A stretch of 64,000 bases of DNA, from positions 17,182,501 through 17,246,500 of the forward strand of contig OY720097.1 in assembly GCA_963082875.1 (NCBI GenBank). Direction: 5' to 3'. This stretch comes from Corella eumyota (lineage: Eukaryota; Chordata; Ascidiacea; Phlebobranchia; Corellidae). This document shows positions 12,501-24,900 of this stretch, piece after piece. Positions within the stretch are counted from its first letter, which is position 1. Each line of letters opens with the position of its first letter. Both the position numbers and the translations under genes were made by a program. Under the pieces are notes generated by a model, which had not been told where the DNA came from, did no database searches, and saw only the letters and a list, made by a program, of their open reading frames with translations.

Positions 12501-15500
12501 TCGACAGTTTCCTATGGCAGCACCTTTAAACATGTAATTACGTTATATTTTTTCGGATTACCTTCGTTTTTGTCGCTATCCGGAGTCAGCTGCGAACTGG
12601 TAATTGAACTAGTTATACACTGCGTCGTATTTGGTATTTCTTCTTGATAAATAGGCACATTCATTGTTAAAACTAAATCATAAAATTTATATTAAATTAC
12701 CTAGTTAAACTGTCAATTTTTTGCTGAAATGGTCAACAGGTATTTCAATTATCAGGTCTAAGTAATAATTAATTACATTTTTAAAGTGTTTTGCATAAAA
12801 TACCAAAACGTTTTTTGTGACTTTTTGACCTAGGTTTTATTCAATTTTACCGTGTGAGAAAAACTGGATATTATTAGCTTATACAGGCACGACATCGGTT
12901 ATACTCGTTAAGCAAAACAAATCGTTTATTATATTCAGATTATCTGTTGGTACACCCAACAGTTAAACCAGGAATTTTATTTCAAACTGTGTTTATGTCG
13001 ATTTTTAAACCGATAAAACCGAAAATGGATATTTTTTAATTAAAACGAAATTAAGGTTTATATAATCGGAATTCTTTGTATATACCAGAAAAATTCTTTA
13101 CATATACTTTACATCAATAAAAAATACAAATAAGGTCTACTTACTTACCTAAAAAATAAGCCACCAGGGCCAAAAGTAAAACGGTAAACACTATAAAAGT
13201 TAAAGCAGCACATTTCCACGAAATTTTCCGCCAGCAGTTCTGTCGAAATTTCTTTAAATTTCCTTCGTATTGTCTCGATTCTCGCCTATGGTGGTGGTGG
13301 GAATCGAACCCGTGTCTACCGGTCACAAACGTCGGTTTCTTGTTCATGAACCGGGTAGCGGTGTTGTTGACCTGCCCCGCCGGAACCGCGGTGCCATGGG
13401 ATAATGATGACGTAGGGATACCGGGCGTGTAACCGCCACCGTATGTCGCCCTATTAATTGAATTTTTATTAGCACGTGGTGCGTAAAATTCACATATTTA
13501 ATTCGTAAAAATTGCCAGCGAAAGAGCTCGTTTTAACTAGGGTTTATAAAGAGTTTAACAAACAGGGTAGCGCCATATAATTTTTGGTGCTAATCCCTAT
13601 TACACCCAATCATTGGCGCCATGACCCCCGTCTTACGACCCTTAAATTCTTACAATCGCCTTTAAATAATGTATGACGTCATAATATAAGCAAGATGTAA
13701 CTTTGGGAATTATAATATACAGCAATGGTTACCTGCTATCACCATCTAGCCCTCTACTAAAACTCCATAAACCAGTTTCGTCGACCTCGTATGTTGGTTT
13801 GAGGGTGGTTGTTACAACTGGGTCGTATTTGCTGTTGTCTATCGGGAGAGAACCGGATACTCGTGACGTCATAACCGATTTTGAATTATTCTGAAAACAA
13901 ATGTGAAAACTTTGATTAAGACATTTTTAAGTTCTTAAAAAAATAAAATTGTTTTATAAAATTGCTTACGTTATGTTGTTGGTCGTACATGGGTGTTGAA
14001 ACGTGGTTTGAAGATTGGGCAGTTAACATTGAAGGAGGTACTGCCCCTGTACCCATTCTTGGAAGGTGATTGTGGGGCCCTAAAAGTAAAAAACGAAGGC
14101 TTAATATAAATTTGGTTTCGTACAAGTACCAGTTATAGTTAATATATGTAAATGCTTATTTTTTTTGAAGTTTTAAGATTTGTTAGTCATTTTGGTGCAT
14201 TGGTGTTAAAATTTAAAAAAAATTCTGCAAAAAAACAAAACTTTTTAAGGGAATAATTTTTTCCAGCTAAACATAAAAAAAAGAGTTTTGGTTTAAGTAA
14301 AATGTGGTTAACAGATTGTTTTTACTTTACTTAGCAAGTGTTTTTTAGGTTGAAATTATCCGTTTTATGCTTCGCAAGCTCGGTAACCTAAAACTCTGAA
14401 ACTTTTAATGGCGTTCACTTATTTTCTCTTCTGTCAAATCGTTGAAGTGTTTACTTGTGTTTGCTTTGGCCTCTACCTGATATTTTATAACTTAATTAAG
14501 TATAATTTGTTACATAAACCTTTTGAATCGCTCTTATGTTTAAGTTCAATCAAAACGTCGGCAAAATGTTAAATTAAGATGTTTTTTTGACGAAGTCAAA
14601 ACAAAACGAATAACGTTATATTTTAAAAATAAAATGGTGCAAATTATGTTTCTTTCAGAGTCATTTTTAAATTGTTGGGGATTACGTTCAAAGAAATTCT
14701 TTGGCGAATAATATTCTTTACTAAAAGAATTACCGACCGTTCGCGACCGGAAAAAGTAATCTATAATAAAGAAACGGTTTCCTTCGACGCAAACTGCTCA
14801 GACCCTAGCCTAACTGGACGTTTTTAAACCGCACTAGAATCACGGTTTAGACTAGCATGGTGAAAACAGCTCAACTAGCTAGTTAATCGCTTAGCAAACT
14901 AAGGTTTGGGTATGAAAGTGGTAAGGCCGTGCGGCGTGTGTGCCGAATTACCCCCTTTTTCCGATCAATCACAGAAGTGAGAGATAGATAAATTGGAAGT
15001 AAAGCCTCGCTAAGGCTAAGGCTACGCTCAGTAGGCAGCCAAAGGCTAGAACGAGTGACATCTATCTCCATCCCGATCAATCATTACCAATCCCGACTCG
15101 GGGTCGTGCAGATATCGGGTTTTATCTTTATTTTTCTCTCTCTTCTACAGGTAGACGGTTAATTGGACGCTACTGACTCTGCCCTAGAGCGGTCTAGTAG
15201 TGTCCAGAGCATATGGCGCCACAAAAACATGCCAATTTTTAAGAGAGACATAATATTTACATCAAACAACTGGACTCGCGTAATTGCTAATCCTTATTAC
15301 GTCGACAAAACAATGCGCGATTGTTTACCAACACAAGTGCAATAATGAGGGATTAATTTAGACGTGGCTGTTATCTTGTCATAAAACATTGTTCCGCGCG
15401 GACAATATGGCGAAATACAATACCGGGGTTCAGTGTCAAAATACGAGTACAATATTTTACCTTGTTTAGAAGGGTGTAGATTTGCTGAGTTACCGGTAAG

Positions 15501-18500
15501 AAGGTAACTGGAGCCCCTTCTGGATACAAATTGACTGCCAAGTTGTGGCGTTCTGTGATCCAAAACGGGGGAGGACATTCGCCTTTGAGCACTTAAGCTT
15601 TTATCATTCTCACGTGCGTTTAGCACTGACCCGCTATGGTTTAAATCGCGTATGTTATCGTCTATTTCGTCGGGGTCGCTTTCCGAATCGCCCGTTTGGC
15701 TGTGCATAGAGTCCGAGCGGCTTCCCAACAACTTGTGGTGGTTGTGAACGTGAGGGATTATGTTGGTTGGGGTGAAAGCGGAAGGTTCTCCGCTGACCGG
15801 TTCGTACCTGACCGATGATCGATGGGTGTCAGTGGATGAAACGCCTAAAAATAGTAAGCAAAAATTTAATACAAAGGCGCCATATCTAATTTACTAACAA
15901 AGAACAAAAAAGGCATATTTTGTTAACATAAAGCATGTCAACTAAGGGTGTAACATCACCTATCTAACTATTTAGCGTTACATAAACTAATAAAAATTCT
16001 TAAAAATAGAATATACATCTAAAAAGTTACACAGAGGCACAAACGTGACTTTGTTAAACTTTATCATTGCACAAAATCAAGGTTTGGTTGCTGACATAAA
16101 TGTTAAACAATAAAATGCCAACATACAGAATAGAATTTACATTTCCTGGCTGGATTAACATTTAAAACGACTTTATAAATGTTAAAGTTAAATATACCAA
16201 AAATATTAGATATTGTTATTGTATAATTTTTTTTTAAGTTATGAGTGTTATGCCAATGGGTCACGTGGTGCCACTTTTAAGTAAAGTAAGGCCAAAGTAA
16301 ACATGCATTTGACTTGGTTTGCCTTAATTAAATTAACTTAATCACTAGCAACACATTTAAGTTAGCGTGGTTTGGTTAAGTAAGTTTTTTTATTTTTTTG
16401 CACATTCAGAAGTTAAAATGTTATGAAAGTATAAATATTGAAGTATTTAAAAAGGCAACTGTTTAAATATTGTAAATCTTAATTACGTTTACACTCAAAA
16501 ACTATGGTGCGCAGGGAGAACAAAAATAATTTGAAACAAAGAAATCAAAAATAGGGTGTAAAACAAAATACTACTGTGTTTAACTATAATGTCATGGTGT
16601 GTAACCCAAACGTCATAACAAAATATCTCTGAGAATTTTCAAGTCTGTTGATAGGAATGCATCATATTAGGCCCTTCACGCGCCAGTGACTTCACATCTG
16701 ATACGCGTGTACTTAAAGTAGCTCTAGGCTAAAACTTATTTAGGTGAATAAATTCGATTTAATGTCGGCTAAAATAATATTATTTTTATAAATTATGACC
16801 GATGTTAGGTTGTAATGCGAAAGGTAATCCCATAATTTTGAACAATAACACTTTAATTTTTTGTTCTTGTTTGTTTATATTTTTGACCTTTATTACCGGG
16901 TTGTTTACATGTAAATTAACGACAGTGTTGAGCATAAACATTATGTTATTTACATAAACACTGTAAAAATGCGTAAACTGGTTGTGCTTTTTGTTAATTA
17001 AAGGTCAAAATGTAACAAAATATTTCTATTAATGTATTTTTTGGTATGGCCCTATACAAAAGTTATAAATAATATTATTTGGTTTAAGAACCTCGAAAAG
17101 CTTATTAGAACACGAGTTATATTGATTTAACCGATATATTGATTTAACCGATATATTGATTTCGAAATAATAATGCGACGAAATTGTAATCAATATTAGC
17201 TTTTTTAAATCAACCTTTTTAGCAATAAATGATGTTTATTGTAAAGTAATCTGCCTTATTAAATTTGTGATTTAAAATTGTCTTGTTTTTATTTGGGGGA
17301 TGTTTTTAGAATTTTAGGTTCTACATTTTAGTCTTCTATATTTTTTGGTAAACATGAAATTTTTTGGAGATAGAAATCAAGATTCCCACAATTCGGAGCG
17401 AATTGAAATTAAATTTGTAACTCAAAAATGTTTACCTATGACCTCTTCTTGTAAACAGTCATCGTGCGGCGGAATAGCCATACTATGCCGCCATCTTAGT
17501 CGCTTATGCTCATTTTCAATTAAATCCAGCGGTCTGATACCGTTAACCCCTAAGCTCACTCTGCGGGTTATAGGTTGATTTTCCTGCCGCAGAACGATAT
17601 TCAATTTCTCGGCCCCGGTGTTTGTTAAACGAACCGAGCCGCGCAACGGTAAAATATCCATTATTTGAGATATCAATTAACATGGCTTGTTAAGCCTTTT
17701 AAATATTCCTAAGCTTTACAAGTCATTCCTTAATACGAAATCCATAATTTAATTTCTAGTACTTCAACAAATTAGTAATAACTAAAACCCTGTAACTATA
17801 GTATCGAAACCAGAAAAACTTTCATTTTAAATTTAGTACAGGTGTACAAATATACTTCACTCAATATTATTTTTTGTTTGATAGTAATTATGTGAAGTCA
17901 CAAAAAAAGGTCTGGCCGATTAACTACAGGGCACATTTTGCCTAAACTGCTTCTATTTGTAACCAATTTGTAACTGCACTTAGCGACAGTTTAACATTAG
18001 TGCTGTTATTTCTGTCTCAGTAAAACTTCGCAAGTCGCCAACTGAACTGTCGTCTGTAAATTGATAGTAAGTGTGACGTCATAGAGCTATGTGGCGACCT
18101 TTTCAGGCTTGAGCTGCAGTCAATGCAAGCCAAAACTTGTTAAACTTAAGTGATCAATTGCTATAAATGTTTTGCTTGGCCTAATCACACAAGCCACCAT
18201 GAAGCTTGGACTTAAACATGGAGTGTTTGACATGAAAATTGCCTTCTTTAATCTGCACTAACCAGAAACGCTAATAGAGCACTAAAGCCACTCGGCCACG
18301 CTAATCCCGTATAACACAACACTGTCTTCATAGAGTATAAATAGAAACCTAATTTTCGTAAAAAACGGCATGCGGAAAATGTTCAGATTCCTAGAAACCG
18401 GGACAGGTAAGCATTTTAGGACAACAAATAAACAAAGACTTTGTTCAGCGGTGTTTTTAGCAGAAAATTGTCTAGTTTGCCAATAGCTCAAAAACACCAT

Positions 18501-18960
18501 AAAAACAATACATCACAGGTTTTTGATTGCGTATAATTTAATCCATTCCAATTAAATACTTTCTTTAATAGGTGCGACGGTTTAAGTTATATTACGACTG
18601 ATACTACTCATCAATAATCTATGTTTTCATGTAGAGACAGGCACCACAAAACAGAAAACGTTATCACACGATATTGTTTAAACCCGATAGCGTTCAAGTT
18701 AGCGAATTTTCAAGATTTAAATCAAAAATAAATAATTTTATTCTACTTAGAAAAATGTTATTTTGTCTTTTCTAAGAACGAACCTGATCTGTAAAGTCGC
18801 ATTTTTTCCCAAAAATATAATGTCGAAAAATTTTGAATTTGCCTTTAAAAAATAAATTAAATAACTTACCAGATGATTGGGTGTCTGTGTAATTTGTCAT
18901 ATTTTTTCGATCTCTCACGGCGGTGTCCTGTAGATCGACTTTCATAATATCGTGAAACAT
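36..18960 (-). CDS. tenm: Teneurin (type II transmembrane adhesion protein), 3' end beyond the window
   Basis: Large single-pass adhesion receptor of neurons and other tissues that binds latrophilin-type partners and forms dimers. About 35 coding exons can be followed without a phase break (2274 codons with first exon 1a). In order they give a Ser-rich cytoplasmic domain, a membrane helix at about residues 325-348, a linker with an RRRR site, eight EGF repeats, a Cys-rich/transthyretin-like part, the FN-plug, an NHL propeller and the YD-repeat shell. The last visible exon (36-168, ending in DNLYE before a GTAAG donor) matches the YD stretch that precedes the Rhs-like core end. The remaining several hundred residues of a normal teneurin (2500-2800 aa) lie left of base 1. 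Domain-by-domain exons are listed in separate entries. Family assignment is very secure; it may be the only teneurin of the genome, which cannot be tested here. Confidence 0.97.
4013..6680 (-). CDS. tenm: Teneurin NHL propeller region (7 exons)
   Basis: Exons 6423-6680, 6033-6184, 5712-5889, 5266-5474, 4920-5089, 4625-4750 and 4013-4190. Signatures in order: [105 protein letters not shown] and [12 protein letters not shown], all collinear with the vertebrate propeller. At the junction 6033/5889 the sequence runs [18 protein letters not shown], without the seven-residue insert that vertebrates splice in and out at this place. The exon starting at 4190 has a second acceptor six bases upstream, also in frame. 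Confidence 0.93.
6789..8122 (-). CDS. tenm: Teneurin Cys-rich, transthyretin-like and plug region (4 exons)
   Basis: Exons 7906-8122, 7643-7762, 7235-7523 and 6789-7056. They contain the Cys-rich segment [14 protein letters not shown], the transthyretin/carboxypeptidase-regulatory-like core ([19 protein letters not shown] ... [16 protein letters not shown], vertebrate RQDGSFDLVTNGGISI) and the start of the FN-plug ([30 protein letters not shown]). This part seals the bottom of the YD barrel in known teneurin structures. Phases 2, 2, 0 and 1 join without gaps. Confidence 0.92.
8518..10907 (-). CDS. tenm: Teneurin EGF repeats 1-8 (5 exons)
   Basis: Exons 10806-10907 (EGF1), 10393-10590 (EGF2-3), 9977-10177 (EGF4-5), 8841-9029 (EGF6-7) and 8518-8694 (EGF8 plus the DGRDND motif). 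All exons start and end in phase 1, so they are symmetric modules. Repeats 2 and 5 have a Tyr where the third Cys should be ([10 protein letters not shown] and [12 protein letters not shown]), leaving an odd Cys in each. This is the known teneurin pattern that allows disulfide-linked dimers. For the exon at 8694 the usable acceptor is GATAACAG; a nearer TTAG would put a stop in frame. Confidence 0.95.
11016..12672 (-). CDS. tenm: Teneurin juxtamembrane linker with furin-type site (3 exons)
   Basis: Exons 12562-12672, 12034-12212 and 11016-11253. The middle exon has the teneurin signature [13 protein letters not shown] (vertebrate VYGRRGLPPTHTQ). The third has [20 protein letters not shown], which aligns with [20 protein letters not shown] immediately before the EGF array. 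Between them lies a basic run, [14 protein letters not shown], a good furin/proprotein convertase site in the place where teneurins are known to carry one. Two TGACGTCA palindromes fall inside the third exon. Confidence 0.9.
13149..15844 (-). CDS. tenm: Teneurin cytoplasmic domain and transmembrane helix (4 exons)
   Basis: Exons 15461-15844, 13970-14079, 13733-13890 and 13149-13450 encode the intracellular domain. The first is Ser/Asp-rich with an acidic patch ([10 protein letters not shown]) and several basic-Ser sites. The last carries a His cluster (SHHHHRRES), basic residues, and then the membrane helix ending [20 protein letters not shown] (roughly residues 325-348). The helix follows a positively charged stretch and precedes the extracellular part, as expected for a type II protein. 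No polyproline SH3 site of the vertebrate type is evident. Introns between these exons hold a short candidate mobile insertion (14972-15072) and otherwise only AT-rich sequence. Confidence 0.85.
14961..15083. mobile_element. Short insertion flanked by 11-bp direct repeats (SINE/MITE-like candidate)
   Basis: CCGATCAATCA occurs at 14961-14971 and again at 15073-15083, bracketing 101 bp. Inside, GAGATAGAT near one end faces ATCTATCTC near the other, and the middle is a GC-richer AAGGCTAAGGCTACGC stretch. It sits in a teneurin intron. The exact direct repeats suggest a target-site duplication, but I cannot assign a family and no poly-A tail is seen. Confidence 0.35.
17119..17162. repeat. 17-bp tandem repeat, 2.6 copies
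   Basis: ATATTGATTTAACCGAT at 17119-17135 is repeated exactly at 17136-17152, with a third partial copy to 17162. It lies in the intron between the second coding exon and first exon 1b of teneurin. Confidence 0.9.
17436..17661 (-). CDS. tenm: Teneurin alternative first coding exon 1b
   Basis: ATG at 17661-17659 opens 75 codons ([20 protein letters not shown]...) ending in GTCATAG before a GTAAAC donor. An in-frame TAA lies six codons upstream of the ATG. The exon ends in phase 1, the same as exon 1a, so either can join the exon starting at 15844. No splice acceptor is obvious at its 5' side that would make it internal and keep the frame open, so it reads best as an alternative promoter/start that gives a cytoplasmic domain about 45 residues longer. 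Base composition is less AT-rich than the flanks, as in the neighbouring coding exons. Confidence 0.6.
18870..18960 (-). CDS. tenm: Teneurin alternative first coding exon 1a
   Basis: ATG at 18960-18958, preceded three codons upstream by an in-frame TAG, then 30 codons (MFHDIMKVD...TQSS) and one spare base before a GTAAG donor. The exon ends in phase 1, which exactly matches the start of the shared exon at 15844 (acceptor TTTTTAG). The upstream in-frame stop supports this ATG. I do not recognise the peptide; cytoplasmic N-termini of teneurins diverge quickly. The junction is inferred from phase only. Confidence 0.6.
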
Positions 18961-21900
18961 AGGTGTCTACTCCAGAGTGGCTCAACGGCCTTAATCGAGC
19001 AACTTACTCCAAAACGAGATTTTTTCAATTTTCACTCAAAGTTTTAAATTTTTTAAATATTTACGGTTTATTATAAACCAATCATTTTCTTATCTGGTTA
19101 TCTTAAATCTTGAAAATTAGTAATAATATTGTTGTTATTAAATCCTTAATTGAGATAGGCTAGATAGAGGTTAAGTTAATGGTAATGCTAATCCGCGCTT
19201 CTGTAAACAAAACACAACGGGAGAAATAAGTTATTTAACACGCACCAAAATACCTGGTAACCGCGCATTATTTATAATCACCCATGGCATGATAACACGG
19301 TATAAACACGTTACAGTATCACCTGGTTGTGGAATACATGTATATTGCCATAATAGGCATTTAATATACTTAATTTAGGTACTTAACGTTGTGGTCTTTT
19401 CGCTGCGTATATTGTAAATTTTAGGGGGGTTTTAGACTAATCCTATAATCTGAACGAACGGTTTAGCTTATTGGTTATTGACACGCTGTATTATAACTAC
19501 ATTTCTGCCAAAAAATTGAGCTGTCATCTGCAATAATTTTTTTGTTGGTTAACCTTTTTTGAAGCTTAAATTGCGTAGTGTGCCTTGCTGTATAAAACTT
19601 CATTTAATCGTGTCTATATATAACTCTTGCGCGCCTTAATCCAATTTAGCTATAACTCGTTAATAAGCATCTTCACCACCTCTTAAACTTCTAATTAAAT
19701 TGTCAAGCAATTTCGATGTGTGTTAGCACCATATAGCCCGATAGGCGAATAGACACTCTTAACAGCAATCACGGCCCGATGGGACAGGCTGGAGTATTAT
19801 TCTCGCTTTGATGCTAATTTGAACAACCCAGGGAATTTAAAGAGGCTACTCTTTTAAGTACCGATAGCTGCTCGGCAAGTCAGTGAAAGTTAATTCCTTA
19901 ATCTGCTACGCAGCCGCATAAATTAACTATAGGTAAATACCTTAAGACATTGAACCTATGCGGAAATCGTTAATCCCCCTTTAAATGGCAGCTTTAATAA
20001 TAAAATTAAGTGAAACTGCCTTGCTAGAATCATCGGGCCCAAATAACATTATAGATTTTGTACAGTGCAATATTTCCATCTATATGTGACTGAATCAACT
20101 TTTAACTCCTTCTATTTAATCTGATAAGATAATTTTAATCAAGCTTACACCGATTTGCAAATTTAAAAATATGTAACTTCGATAAAAATGTGCTGACAAT
20201 AATGAGTTCTCATAACAACTTAATTGGTTCCAGTTATACTGACTTCGCTTAGCTAGAAATTATAATATATCATCATCTATTTGTCTTATTGTCTTAGCCT
20301 ACCCTACAACTCTCTTATTTAGAACTAATTAAACAATATTTTAACACCTGGTAGGGTGGTTTAACGCATGCTTTAGTTTTGATTTTAGTTAAATTTAATT
20401 TTTTTTGTTTTTTAAAATTGTAATTTGAGCGACCTTTACTTTTGAAAGCGGAAAATGAATTATCTCGATTTTAATAATCCATTTAATCGCCAAATCGTTT
20501 TATTCAAGTTCAAACGAGTTACCGTGGGTGTGATTTCCCCCATAAAAGATTAATTAGGACGTTAAAAACTCGTTACCAGAGTTCCCTTTGTCCAAACACA
20601 ATGCTGGATGTAAGGAATTCCTACAGACTACGTTTCCTTTTATTGCAAACCAATTAGGCTGATAGCGATACTAACATAAAAGATGCATACCACTATAACA
20701 AATCGCTCGGAAATATGGTTTACTTTTTTGTCACATAACAGTACATCTGTTGTTATTCTTATTTTGAGCGCATCTTTTACAGTGGATTACCTTAACCCTT
20801 TCTCCCTTAGGTATATGTAGAATAATCCTTGATGTGGCTAGCTGAACGCATGTGCTTACTAACCTTTACTATTTTCATTTTGTAGCGATACTTTTCTACC
20901 AAAATTATTAAAAATGATGTTGCCATAATAAAGTCGCTGACCAAGGCTTAGCGATTTCATTTAATTAAATTTAAGCTAATTAATTCCGCATGATGGTAGC
21001 CGCGAGCACGTTATTAGACCACTTAACATTCTCAAAATAATTGACTTTTTTAAGCTTAAAAATCTCAAACAACTTAAATCGGACGCCGGTTGTAATTCGA
21101 CCGAAAAAGATAAAAAATATTTTAAAATCTGGTTCAGAAATTATTTTAATTAGTAAATAAAAAAACACGCGACCTTTAAATATAACCCTGCGAGTACCTT
21201 TTTGTTATTTTTTCGCCATAAATTAAAAATACACGATATAAAAACAACAAAATGGCCTCCGACACATTTTTCTTTTCCTGACACGTTTTGTTCTATATTC
21301 AGCAAATAAATCTCTTGCGTTTGAATTGAATTAAAATAACGCCTCTCCCCGTTATCTGTACAGCTGCAGAATGATCACATCTGCGAGTTATCCGTTTACA
21401 CCCTAGTGTTAAAGTTTTTTGTATACAGGGTGAATTGCATGGTCAATAAACGAAACAATCCGAAAAAATCGTCACTCTATAAAAGGAACAATACACAGGG
21501 AAATTTACCTAAAATAACAATGCTGACAACATAGGATTAAAATAGAAAAAATAAATTTTAAGTTCTTGTTTGTGTGTTTTAAAGATCCGGTTTTCTTTTT
21601 AGGAAAGCAAACATATCTAAACCCCATGTCATTAACATAACATTTTCTGAAATTAATTTTTTTTATTTGCCAGTAATATGTTGCCTAACATTTTTAATAT
21701 AGTAATGTATGATATGCCAAATGCATTATTCTAATCTCTGATTTAAGTTCTATAAAAAGCAATTGTGTCTAACCACATCTAATTAACGAAAGTCTAACCA
21801 TTGTTCCTAGCTAATTGGTCTTGAACATTTGCTATTGCCTTGTATGCACTTATTATTAATGAATTAGAAAACGATTAGGAATAAAGCGCATGATTCGGAT

Positions 21901-24900
21901 AAGCTATATACTCCCGTGTGCTGTATTAGTACGGCTTGTACTAATCGATACCCTGCTTAAGTGCATTATAATGAAATCCAAGGCAATAACGATTGTATAG
22001 TGCACATGCCAAGTTTAAAAAATAAAGTTAAAAAATACGCTTTAGATTTAAAATTCTATTAAAAAGATTTTTATTAAAAATTAAAAAGAGCTTATATAAA
22101 ATACGATGCACCTCGCTTATATTAATATTAAGCTAATATTTGTGCCGATATGCGGTCCCAATGCGACTTAAGGTCAACTTTTTTGATTGATGTGTTGTTT
22201 TGTGCCAGTAGTTTAATGTAAGGGCACGATATTCTATAACCTATTGAGAATACTGCATACTAAAAGCTTCTAACAATCGAGTCTATTTGTTGCAATTGTA
22301 ACGTCCCGCTGTCACAATACATATTACAGGGTTCAAAGTTTTCAAATTACACAATAACGATCACTGGGGAAACAGCACGCTATAGACTGCAAATAGACTC
22401 CACTAAACATGTATAATTTGCCGCTATTGCCTTTGAATGGGACCCATTTATCAGACGGAATGTCGCGAACGCAACGCCGGAAACTGAACGGTAATTTGCC
22501 GGGAATGCTCGATAGAATTCCCGTCGAATCGATTTTCGTAAACACGTATTTTTTGGATCAAATTTGACTTTAAATATGTAATAAACTTAACAAAGGTGTG
22601 AATGTAGAAAAAAAATGTCTAAAACTACGTTACAAACTGAAAAATTAACGGTAACAAAAATAAGCGGAATTTTGTTATTAAAATCTATAAAAGAAATTGA
22701 TTAAAAAACATTTTTGACCTGACTACGATCACTTTTTTAAAGGCAAAAGTAAAACTTTCTTTCTATTTTCACATTCTGCATCCTATTTCATTATTTTTTT
22801 ATTCTTTGCAAATTGAGCGAACTAAACTTTTTTATTTTAAATCTTACTCCTACTTTTGTTATGACAGGACTCAACTTCAAAGCCAACACTAAATTCTACA
22901 CAATTTACAGCCAACTATTTAAATTCCAAGTCTTTAAAACTAGACTCCCCAACTTTAGCTACCACATGAAACCTACAGATATCTTTGACTGGGTTGGATC
23001 ACGGGCTAACACTAACCAGTCGCTAGTCTAACTTAAGAGAGAAAGCCAGTATATAGTCACGCGCGAACACACAACACAAAACTCGGCCGGTTCAATTTGT
23101 TTTTGTTTGACGGAGACTTTTCTAACCGATTGTTTACGAATTACACGAAATATTTTGCCACGAAAGATACCTTTTCTCTTTTTTTGTGTTACCTGTCATG
23201 ACATATGCAAATCCAAATAATTATATTCCACGGCGCTTTGTTTTTTTTTCTGTATAGAATTCGTCATGCCGTAATTAATCCAACATACAATATTCCTGAG
23301 TGATAAAAACGCTGTTTTACTGCAATTTCACGCTATTTACTGTAATAAAATACGACTGGCTATGGATTAGGATTATATGCACGGCGTATTGAATTATGAC
23401 AGATGCTAATTAATAGCAAAATCGTCAATAATTCGCTGTTTAAACAAACGTACTTATTCCCAGTCTAGCTATAAGCAGATTTATTATAATTTAAAACAAT
23501 CTATGCATGTGGTCTAACGCAATGAACTGTGCGCTTGCACGGTTTCAAGGTACCGTGCAAATCAATTTCCAGCGTGCTATAATCCCCAACAAATTATATC
23601 GATTCTTACCGGGCAATATCGCGGAATCAATCAACCAACTCAAGTTGATCTGAAAAAAATTCGACACCTTTTCCTCGAAAATCAGTCAAATAATTCCATT
23701 TCATCAATTACAGAACCGTCACAACATTATTGCGTATCCTGCTGTTTATTTTTGTGTATATTGTGCCTAGCGAAGCAACGACATACTTATTACAGGAAGT
23801 TTTAATGGGATAGTTTGTTTAAGCCCGACGCCAAACGACGAAGTCTCGGCAGCCTTAAATCGCCATGATTAATACGCGCTCTAATCGACGAGCATACCTT
23901 GCAAGGAAATATTTATAGCCTTGATGATTATCTTTCGTTGTAAGGCCGGGCAGTGTTTGCATATATACGTCTTTAAAAGCGCATGAAAATGTATCTTTTA
24001 GATTGTGTTGTGTATAGCTAACACAATGTATGCGGCGCGTTGTAACGTTTTGTTGCCTGGCAGACATTTCTTGTTGCGATGTATTTTAGACACTATCGCT
24101 AAAATAAACAACTTGATACTAAACAAGTTTTTTTCTTTTTAGAATGGTTGTTTTTATTTTACTTTTCTTTTGTCTGATCAATCTAAATTTGCGTAAAATT
24201 AAAATATCGCCGTACTAAAATAAGGAAGTTACAAATGAAAAAATATATTACAAAAAAAACAGTTTAAAAATATAAAATTCTAAGTTTTCCTTGTATGAAT
24301 AACATATCAAACAAAATGACACCAAACATAAAATCTAAAGTCAAGTGCATTCCATTTATTTGCCTTCCACTTAACCAGTAGCCCTGCTAATACTGAAACA
24401 ACCCAGCTTAACACCAAGTACACATTTCTCCCAGTCTACAAGCGAATGACTGATATTTTCAAGGATTTACACGGAGTTTAACCAGCAGGATTTCTATGTT
24501 GACGAATAGTAAACATAATGTAAACCCTTGTAGGTTACTCATCAAAATAAAGTCCAATCTTGTCATAAACAATTTCTCCCCGTTCCCAGTTTGATATTAA
24601 AAGTGACGTCACCGCGAATTTGAGATGGGCCAGGCCAGAAATTTAATAAGCGCCCTGGTGTAATTGCGCAGTAATTCGTCGTCTAGTCAAATAAATACTG
24701 GTTGTTAAACGAAATGCGACAAGCCGGTCACTATATCGACTTTCAAATAATTTCTCAAAATCGTCTCATAGTTCGAAATTCTATTTTTGAAGGTGTACAA
24801 TTTAGCTGCTTTTTCCGATAAAATTCTTGACGTTTTACGAGTCGTAGACTCCCGAGGTGTTATTAACATATATAGTTACAAAGACCTACGTCGTTGTCCT

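Noticed and set aside
13285-13325. tRNA B-box-like GGTTCGATTCC on the minus strand
   Set aside because: It lies inside the teneurin exon encoding [11 protein letters not shown], with no A box or cloverleaf around it; similar look-alikes at 4160 and 5370 are also coding.
15297-15460. Open frame continuing past the donor of the second teneurin exon
   Set aside because: A good GTAAAA donor at 15460 and perfect phase to the next exon; the read-through is intronic.
21476-21486. TATA-like CTATAAAAGG on the plus strand
   Set aside because: No plus-strand gene lies downstream within 17 kb.
22342-22545. 67-residue minus-strand open frame in the gene desert
   Set aside because: Composition is somewhat coding-like, but it lacks an ATG-supported context, paired splice sites and recognisable homology.
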